Under the pieces are notes generated by a model, which saw only the letters and a program-made list of their open reading frames with translations, did no database searches and was not told where the DNA came from. DNA of 8,481 bases, from assembly GCA_016288175.1 (NCBI GenBank), contig JAEEYN010000145.1:1-8481 (forward strand), read 5' to 3'. The DNA is from Bacillota bacterium. GTDB taxonomy: Bacteria > Bacillota > Clostridia > Christensenellales > CAG-138. The position numbers were made by a program, and so were the translations under genes. Positions 1 to 4,778 of the stretch are shown here, one piece after another; position 1 is the stretch's first letter; the number at the start of each line of letters is the position of its first letter.

Positions 1-1468
1 AATGCTTGAAGACCTTGAACGGAACGGTCTCGTTGAGGACGGAAACGTTGAAAACGCCGGTCCTGCGGATCATTTCCTCGGTGTAATTCGCCTTGTTGAC
101 GGCGATCGTGATGCGCTTCGGGTTGTCGGTCAGCTGAACGGCGGTGTTGATGATGCAGCCGTTGTCCTTGCTGCCTTCGCGGGCGGTGAGAACATACAGG
201 CCGTACGAGAGCTTGAACATCGCGCTGTTGTCGATCGCAGCGTTCGCCGCCGGCATTTCGGCTTCGGGCTCCTTCATGGAATCCGCGATCGCGTCCGCCA
301 AACCTTTGATGGCTTCAAGCTGGGGCTCGTGCACCGCGGACTTGAGATCGACGGTGTTCTCGAGGAAGGTCATGTTCTTCATCGGCTCGAGGATCGCCTT
401 CATCAGCTTTCCGCTCGTTGCCGCCCAGGAACCGTTCTGGATGAAAGCGACGGTGCGGCTGCCGATATTATGCGCCGCAAGGTCATGGAGCAGCTCCTCC
501 ATGCGGACGAAGATGCCGGCGTTATAGGTCGTCGAGGCGAAAACGAGGTGGCTCATCCGGAAGCAGGCGGCGATGACGTCCGCGGCGGGGGTTACGGAAA
601 CGTCGAAGACACGGACCTTTACCCCGCGCTGACGCAGTTCGCCCGCGAGGATATCCGCGGCGTTCGCTGTGTTGCCGTAAACGGAGGCATAGGCGAGCAT
701 AACGCCCTTCTCCTCCGGAGTGTAGGTGCTCCAGAGCATGTATTTATCGAGGAATTCGTTGAATTTGCTGCGCCAGACGAAGCCGTGGAGCGGGCAGACC
801 GTCGCGATCTCGACCTTCGCGGCCTTCTTGAGAAGCGCCTGCACCTGCGTTCCGTATTTGCCGACGATGTTGGTATAATAGCGGCGGGCTTCGTCCATAT
901 AATCGCGTTCGAAATCTACCTCGTCCGCGAAGATCGCGCCGTCGAGCGCGCCGAAGGTGCCGAAAGCGTCCGCGGAGAAGAGGATCCTGTCCGTCTTGTC
1001 ATAGGTCACCATGACTTCCGGCCAATGCACCATCTGCGCGGCGAGGAAGGTCAGCTCATGCCTGCCGCTCGTGAGAGTATCGCCCTCCTTGATGTTCCAG
1101 ATATGGTTTTTGATGTCCGCGCCGAAGAAATTTTTGATCATGTTTCCGGCCATCGCGGAGCAGACGACAACGGTTTCGGGATGGCGGCGGAGCAGCTCGC
1201 CGAGGGTCGCGGAATGGTCGGGCTCCATGTGCTGAACGACGACGTAGTTGAGCTCGCGTCCGGCGAGAACATGCTCGAGATTCTCGAAGAAAACGCCGGA
1301 AACGGCTGCGTCGACAGTGTCGAAAAGCACGGTCATTTCGTCCATAAGCAGGTAGGAGTTATAGCTGACGCCGTGGGGAACTTCGTAAACGCCCTCGAAA
1401 AGGGCGAGACGGCGGTCGTTCGCGCCGACCCAGTAAAGGTCGTCGGTGATTTTGCGGGTGCAGTACAT
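1..1468 (-). CDS. FprA-type flavodiiron protein fused to a flavin reductase domain (3' end cut by window)
   Basis: Cytoplasmic flavodiiron protein, a family that reduces O2 to water and/or NO to N2O and protects anaerobes. I translated the minus strand and found 489 open residues before the window edge. Residues 1-250 are the metallo-beta-lactamase-like domain, with the diiron ligand set H80, E82, D84, H85 (motif HMEPDH), H148, D167 and H228 (PLHG). Residues 255-400 are flavodoxin-like, with the FMN phosphate loop YASVYGNTAN at 260-269 and STTYNAGIF at 312-320. From about residue 416 a flavin-reductase-like domain begins (KLSYGLYVLTA, NGCIINTAVQLT, FNVSVLN). Such a domain would bring electrons from NAD(P)H or a partner to the diiron core. 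A further rubredoxin domain could lie beyond the edge and cannot be excluded. The ATG at 1468 has GGAGG six bases upstream. The family is certain; whether O2 or NO is preferred cannot be read from the sequence. Confidence 0.93.
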   Translation of the reverse strand, partial: MYCTRKITDDLYWVGANDRRLALFEGVYEVPHGVSYNSYLLMDEMTVLFDTVDAAVSGVFFENLEHVLAGRELNYVVVQHMEPDHSATLGELLRRHPETVVVCSAMAGNMIKNFFGADIKNHIWNIKEGDTLTSGRHELTFLAAQMVHWPEVMVTYDKTDRILFSADAFGTFGALDGAIFADEVDFERDYMDEARRYYTNIVGKYGTQVQALLKKAAKVEIATVCPLHGFVWRSKFNEFLDKYMLWSTYTPEEKGVMLAYASVYGNTANAADILAGELRQRGVKVRVFDVSVTPAADVIAACFRMSHLVFASTTYNAGIFVRMEELLHDLAAHNIGSRTVAFIQNGSWAATSGKLMKAILEPMKNMTFLENTVDLKSAVHEPQLEAIKGLADAIADSMKEPEAEMPAANAAIDNSAMFKLSYGLYVLTAREGSKDNGCIINTAVQLTDNPKRITIAVNKANYTEEMIRRTGVFNVSVLNETVPFKVFKH

Positions 1469-1474
1469 TGGGAA

Positions 1475-1479
1475 CCTCC
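1475..1479 (-). promoter_or_regulatory. Ribosome binding site of the flavodiiron gene
   Basis: A perfect GGAGG on the minus strand ends six bases before the ATG at 1468. It fixes the start. Only 13 bases separate it from the edge of the heptamer-repeat insert, so the insert ends almost at the translation signal. Confidence 0.85.
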
Positions 1480-1492
1480 GGGATGTATTAGT

Positions 1493-1528
1493 TAATAGTG
1501 AATAATGAATAGTGAATAGTGGAGGAAG
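1493..1528 (+). repeat. Left inverted repeat of the insert (short form, 4 heptamers)
   Basis: It reads T, then the heptamers AATAGTG, AATAATG, AATAGTG and AATAGTG, then GAGGAAG. It is the inverted partner of 1992-2055. It has two 14-base AATAATG-AATAGTG units fewer, and the inner cap differs by one base (GAGGAAG versus AAGGAAG). Confidence 0.9.
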
Positions 1529-1529
1529 A

Positions 1530-1555
1530 TTTTGCAAGGCAAAACCTTTGGTTTT
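1530..1555 (-). other. Two overlapping AT-rich hairpins at the 3' end of the four-helix-bundle gene
   Basis: Plus-strand TTTTGC (1530-1535) pairs with GCAAAA (1539-1544), and AAAACC (1541-1546) pairs with GGTTTT (1550-1555). The two stems share the AAAA at 1541-1544, so they are alternatives. The second overlaps the TAA stop codon at 1554-1556. There is no run of U after either stem on the minus strand, so I do not call a proper intrinsic terminator. They could be a weak 3' structure or chance. Confidence 0.3.
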
Positions 1556-1934
1556 ATTCAAGGGGCGGGATCTCGGCAGTGCCGTTCTGCCCTTTGGTTT
1601 TTGCGGTGTTGACAGTGGATACAAGAAGCCTTTTGATTTCAAGGCAGGAGTTAAGAAGATCGTTTCCGGGTTGTTTAGATAAATAGCCGGACAAAATCAA
1701 CAGATTCAGCCAGTACTCGGTTTCGGCGGTTTCCTTCAGCGCAATTTGCATTTTATTGATGAAATCTGCGCGGCTGCTTCCGTAATCGGCTTCGTTTATG
1801 TTTGCGCCGATGCTTGTTCCGCTGCGCACGATTTGCTTCGAGATCACAAATTCCTTTTTATCGACCGTGAGATGCCGGTACAGTTTGATGATCCTGACTG
1901 CAAAATGCAGTGATTTCTCGCTGAGAATACCCAT
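1554..1934 (-). CDS. Four-helix-bundle protein, 23S rRNA intervening-sequence (S23) family
   Basis: A 126-residue protein of the four-helix-bundle family (Pfam PF05635, TIGR02436). It was first found encoded by intervening sequences in 23S rRNA genes and is related in fold to the Avd accessory protein of diversity-generating retroelements. Family hallmarks are the N-terminal helix SEKSLHFAVRIIKLYRHL, then VISKQIVRSGTSIGANINEA (residues 30-49), and then FINKMQIALKETAETEYWLNLL. Length is typical. The C-terminal tail after about residue 112 is polar and probably disordered. The ATG at 1934 follows a purine-rich AGGGTGG a few bases upstream. Biochemical function is not established for the family; nucleic-acid binding as a pentamer is known for Avd and is only a suggestion here. 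It is the sole gene of the inverted-repeat insert, and its AT-richer codons differ from those of its neighbours, which suggests transfer. Confidence 0.9.
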   Translation of the reverse strand: MGILSEKSLHFAVRIIKLYRHLTVDKKEFVISKQIVRSGTSIGANINEADYGSSRADFINKMQIALKETAETEYWLNLLILSGYLSKQPGNDLLNSCLEIKRLLVSTVNTAKTKGQNGTAEIPPLE

Positions 1935-1968
1935 GCTTCCACCCTGCTCTGAAAAAGTGAATTCAATC

Positions 1969-1992
1969 GCTTCGCCGTTCCGTCGGCGAAGC
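1969..1992 (-). other. GC-rich hairpin in the leader of the four-helix-bundle gene
   Basis: GCTTCGCCG (1969-1977) and CGGCGAAGC (1984-1992) form a perfect 9-bp stem with a six-base loop. It abuts the inner edge of the right inverted repeat and lies 35 bases upstream of the ATG at 1934. No U-tract follows on either strand, so it is not an intrinsic terminator. It may be a structural part of the insert. Confidence 0.55.
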
Positions 1993-2055
1993 TTCCTTCA
2001 CTATTCACCATTCATTATTCACTATTCATTATTCACTATTCATTATTCACTATTA
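1992..2055 (-). repeat. Right inverted repeat of the insert (long form, 8 heptamers)
   Basis: On the minus strand this reads T, then eight heptamers alternating AATAGTG and AATAATG, then AAGGAAG. The seventh heptamer is AATGGTG, a single-base variant. Its length of 64 bases exceeds the left copy (36 bases) by exactly 28, which is two 14-base units. It begins six bases after the hemZ stop codon. Confidence 0.9.
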
Positions 2056-2061
2056 TGTTTA

Positions 2062-3630
2062 TTATTCCGCATGGAACAGTTTCACGCGGTCCTCGTCCAC
2101 CTTGTCGATCTTCGCGATATAGGTCGCGATATCCTTCGGGTTCGGAACGCGCTCGATGCGGTGGCCGTCCGGGAAAACGCGCTTCGTCATCGCGCCGGCG
2201 CCGTGCGCCAGGATGCTGAGGCAGTCCTCCATCATGTCGATATTGTAGAGGCAGATCTTGTCCGGCTTCGAATAGCCGACGTTTTCCATATTGCCCGCCA
2301 TGTACTTCTGGCGGTACATATAGTAAGGCGCCATGCCCATATCCTCCGCCGCCTTCGCGCCGATCGCGATCATCTTTTCGACCTCCGCAACGGGCGGGAG
2401 CTGATAGCGCGGAAGCTGTTCGTGCAGGCGGGAGGAGCGCTTGATGGCGAGGGTGTGGACAGTCAGACAGTCCGGGCCGAGCTTTTCGACAGCCTCGACG
2501 GTGCGCCGCATATCCTCCGCAGTTTCGCCGGGAAGGCCGGCGATGAGGTCCATATTGATCGAATCGAAGCCGATCTCGCGCGCCTTAAGGAAGCAAAGCT
2601 CGATATCCCGGGCGGTGTGATCCCTTCCGACGGCGATCAAAGTGCGGTCGTTCATCGTCTGCGGGTTGACGGAGATCCTCGTCACGCCGCTGTTTTTCAT
2701 TATGTTGAGCTTGCCCTCGGTGATCGTATCGGGCCTGCCCGCTTCAACGGTGAATTCCATGCCCTCGCCGAAGCCGTAGGTGCTTGCGGCAAAGCCGAGA
2801 AGATCCGCAAGCTCCTCCTCGGTCAGGATCGTCGGAGTGCCGCCGCCGACATAGCAGGCGCGGACATTGAGCCCGAGTTCCCGCACAAGGGCTGCGCCTT
2901 TCCGGATATCCTTCTTCAGCGCGGCAAGATAGCCCGCCATATCGGTGCGGCGGGTGCGCAGCTCCGAAGCGAAGGAGCAGTACAGACAGCGGGTCCTGCA
3001 GAACGGGATCCCGATATAGATATCGATATTTCCGGAGTCCGCGGGCGTGAGGATCGGGCGCTGAACGCCGACGATGCGCTCCGCGAGGGCGAGTTTTTCC
3101 TCCGAAACATCGAATTCGTTCGCCATAAGGCTGAGCGCGCCGTTCTTGCCGTAGCTGTCCTCAAGATCCCGAAGAAGGCGCGTCGGGCGGATGCCGGTCA
3201 GCGAGCCCCAGGGCAGGGGCGTCATCGGGTACGCCATGCGCAGCGTGCGGAAAGCGGCGATCTTCGCGCAGCGCTTCTGGTAGCGCTTTTCGCGGAGGTA
3301 TTCATCCTCGCCGAAGCCGACGATCGGGAAGCTCCCGCCGAGGGGATCCTGCTCGGAATAGGAATAATACTGAACGTCCGAAAACGAATTCTTATAGGTG
3401 TACGAATGCGTTTGTCCGCCCTGAACAAAATCCGCGGCGGCGCAGTGGACCGAGCCTTCGCGCCAGACCATGACCCTCAGCGCATCGGCGCTTTGAACGG
3501 ACATCGGATCGGTCTCGCGGGCAAAGGCGCCGGGAGCATCGCTGAGCTCCACGGTCGCCGTCGGAACGAAGAGCCGGATGACCTCGCAAAGATCGTTATA
3601 AAAATCTTCTCTGTTTGTATAAAGCCTCAT
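2062..3630 (-). CDS. hemZ: HemZ, radical-SAM coproporphyrinogen dehydrogenase-like protein
   Basis: A 522-residue radical-SAM protein of the HemZ branch (relatives of HemN and HemW). It is annotated as oxygen-independent coproporphyrinogen III oxidase/dehydrogenase in haem synthesis. The N-terminal 190 residues are the HemZ-specific extension. The SAM-type 4Fe-4S cluster motif is C211-x3-C215-x2-C218 (PFCRTRCLYCSF), followed by the glycine motif GGGTP at 262-266. The family segment MYRQKYMAGNMENVGY lies at 438-453. The start is taken as ATG 3630, which has GGGGGTG five bases upstream, rather than the GTG at 3654, which would place that Shine-Dalgarno inside the gene. It follows the MBL-fold gene by 32 bases. 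No other haem gene is in view, and in many clostridia hemZ occurs without a full haem pathway, so the true substrate is uncertain. The stop codon is six bases from the heptamer-repeat insert. Confidence 0.92.
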   Translation of the reverse strand: MRLYTNREDFYNDLCEVIRLFVPTATVELSDAPGAFARETDPMSVQSADALRVMVWREGSVHCAAADFVQGGQTHSYTYKNSFSDVQYYSYSEQDPLGGSFPIVGFGEDEYLREKRYQKRCAKIAAFRTLRMAYPMTPLPWGSLTGIRPTRLLRDLEDSYGKNGALSLMANEFDVSEEKLALAERIVGVQRPILTPADSGNIDIYIGIPFCRTRCLYCSFASELRTRRTDMAGYLAALKKDIRKGAALVRELGLNVRACYVGGGTPTILTEEELADLLGFAASTYGFGEGMEFTVEAGRPDTITEGKLNIMKNSGVTRISVNPQTMNDRTLIAVGRDHTARDIELCFLKAREIGFDSINMDLIAGLPGETAEDMRRTVEAVEKLGPDCLTVHTLAIKRSSRLHEQLPRYQLPPVAEVEKMIAIGAKAAEDMGMAPYYMYRQKYMAGNMENVGYSKPDKICLYNIDMMEDCLSILAHGAGAMTKRVFPDGHRIERVPNPKDIATYIAKIDKVDEDRVKLFHAE

Positions 3631-3635
3631 TCTTT

Positions 3636-3642
3636 CACCCCC
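3636..3642 (-). promoter_or_regulatory. Ribosome binding site deciding the hemZ start
   Basis: GGGGGTG on the minus strand sits five bases before the ATG at 3630. This makes 3630 preferable to the in-frame GTG at 3654, which has no comparable site. Confidence 0.7.
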
Positions 3643-3662
3643 GTAAAGGGACACGGGCAGGA

Positions 3663-4310
3663 TCAGTACATTCCGCCCTTTTTCATATAGGGATTATGCT
3701 GCCGCTCGAATTCGAGCGCGGTCTTCTCCCCGTGGCCGGGGAGCACGCTGTAATCGCCGTGAAGAGGGAAAAGCCGGTAGGCTATGGATTCATAAAGCTG
3801 TTCGTCGTCCCCGCCCGAAAGGTCGGTGCGGCCGACGCTGAGGCGGAAAAGGGTGTCGCCGCTGAAAATGACGCGCTCCGATTCGAGAAGGAAGCATACT
3901 CCGCCGGGGGTATGCCCGGGCGTGTGGATGACGCGGAATTCCATCCTCGCGGCGGTGACAACGTCGTTGTCATGAAGAAGCTGATCGACTTCGAAGCGCT
4001 TGACGAGCGCGCCCGCCATAAAGGCAAGGCTGCCGCCGCCGGAAACGGACGCCGCGTCGTCCTCGTGGATGTGGACGCGCGAGTTCTGCTTCGATTTGAT
4101 TTCCGCAACGCCCATGATGTGGTCAAAATGCCCGTGGGTCAGAAGGATATCGGTGCAGTGCAGACCGTATTCCTCGAGGACCCCGAGGACCTTCCTCGAG
4201 CTTGCGGGATCGATGACGACGCAGCTCTTCACTTCTTCGGAAGAAGCGTCGTCGAAAAGGATGTATGTGTTTGTTGAAAGCGGCCCGGTGGGGACGCAGA
4301 TGATCTTCAT
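3663..4310 (-). CDS. MBL-fold metallohydrolase, glyoxalase II-like
   Basis: A 215-residue metallo-beta-lactamase-fold hydrolase of the small GloB-like group found in this clostridial cluster. The zinc motif THGHFDH is at residues 58-64 (H59, H61, D63, H64), with the further ligands H133 (HTPGHTPGG), D152 (FSGDTLF) and H193 (PGHG). These form a complete binuclear metal site. The short C-terminus lacks the long helical substrate domain of true glyoxalase II, so hydroxyacylglutathione hydrolase activity is doubtful; a thioester or other ester substrate is possible. It is cytoplasmic, with no signal peptide. The ATG at 4310 has GAGG eight bases upstream, in the 21-base gap after dtd. Confidence 0.88.
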   Translation of the reverse strand: MKIICVPTGPLSTNTYILFDDASSEEVKSCVVIDPASSRKVLGVLEEYGLHCTDILLTHGHFDHIMGVAEIKSKQNSRVHIHEDDAASVSGGGSLAFMAGALVKRFEVDQLLHDNDVVTAARMEFRVIHTPGHTPGGVCFLLESERVIFSGDTLFRLSVGRTDLSGGDDEQLYESIAYRLFPLHGDYSVLPGHGEKTALEFERQHNPYMKKGGMY

Positions 4311-4331
4311 AACTTAAGCCTCAAACCCGGC

Positions 4332-4778
4332 TCAGAGCAGCCGGCTGCTGTCGAGAAGGATCGTGACGGGGCCGTCGTTGACGAGAGCGACCTTCATGTC
4401 CGCTCCGAAAATTCCCGTTTCGGTCGGGATAAGCGCACGGAAAGCGGAGATCAGCTCTTCATAGAGCGGGATCGCGGTCTCCGGCCGCGCGGCGCCGATA
4501 AAGCTCGGACGGTTGCCCTTGCGCGCGTCGCCGAGGAGGGTGAATTGGGAAACGAGGAGCACCGAGTAGCCGTTGTCGACCGCGGAGCGGTTCATTTTGC
4601 CCTCGTCATCCTCGAAAATGCGCAGCTGAGCGCATTTATTTGCGATGTAGTCGACGTCCGCGCTGCCGTCGGTCGGTTCGATGCCGACGAGCACGAGCAG
4701 GCCGCGGCCGATCGCGCCGACGGTTTCGCCGCCGACTTCAACGCTTGCATTCAGGACCCTTTGAACGACGGCTCTCAT
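4332..4778 (-). CDS. dtd: D-aminoacyl-tRNA deacylase
   Basis: A 148-residue DTD1-type proofreading enzyme. It hydrolyses D-aminoacyl-tRNA (and glycyl-tRNA(Ala)) so that D-amino acids stay out of protein. The N-terminus MRAVVQRVLNASVEV is typical. The two signature motifs are intact: SQFTL at residues 77-81 and the Gly-cisPro motif NDGPVT at 134-139. KGNRPSF at 87-93 also fits. Length matches the family (about 145-150). The start codon overlaps the rel stop as ATGA (4775-4778), which implies translational coupling. A GAGGG lies about ten bases upstream, inside rel. The rel-dtd pair is a common firmicute arrangement. Confidence 0.96.
   Translation of the reverse strand: MRAVVQRVLNASVEVGGETVGAIGRGLLVLVGIEPTDGSADVDYIANKCAQLRIFEDDEGKMNRSAVDNGYSVLLVSQFTLLGDARKGNRPSFIGAARPETAIPLYEELISAFRALIPTETGIFGADMKVALVNDGPVTILLDSSRLL

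Larger units (their letters stand above)
1493..2055 (-). mobile_element. Small insert with heptamer-built inverted repeats carrying one four-helix-bundle gene
   Basis: A 563-base unit lies between the hemZ stop codon (2062) and the flavodiiron ribosome binding site (1475). Both ends carry the same inverted sequence: TAATAGTG, then further heptamers AATARTG, then RAGGAAG facing inwards. The outermost 26 bases (1493-1518 versus 2055-2030) are perfectly complementary. The interior is AT-richer than its neighbours: two sampled 60-base rows are 43% and 48% GC, against 58% for a row in hemZ. The only gene inside is a four-helix-bundle protein of the 23S rRNA intervening-sequence family; there is no transposase. 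No exact target duplication is visible; TGTATTA outside one end and TGTTTATTA outside the other are only loosely alike. I infer a non-autonomous mobile element or intervening-sequence-like unit. That it is a discrete unit is seen directly; that it moves is inference. Confidence 0.6.

Noticed and set aside
2..1495. Long plus-strand open frame (about 497 codons) opposite the flavodiiron gene
   Set aside because: The minus strand encodes a complete set of flavodiiron metal ligands and FMN motifs. The plus-strand product matches no family I recognise and arises from GC-biased codons.
1992..2055. Short-repeat array as a possible CRISPR
   Set aside because: The 7/14-base units are contiguous with no spacers; it is an inverted end, not an array.
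1484..2064. Target-site duplication flanking the insert (TGTATTA versus TGTTTATTA)
   Set aside because: The two differ in length and do not directly abut both ends; in AT-rich sequence this resemblance is weak.
1798..3690. Plus-strand open frame of about 630 codons opposite hemZ and across the right repeat
   Set aside because: It is a shadow of hemZ. Its IHYSLF-type stretch is just the heptamer repeat read in reverse.
4171..4200. Palindromic CTCGAGG-rich stretch inside the MBL-fold gene
   Set aside because: It is explained by Leu-Glu-Glu type codons in a GC-rich gene (VLGVLEEYG region), with no sign of a regulatory role.
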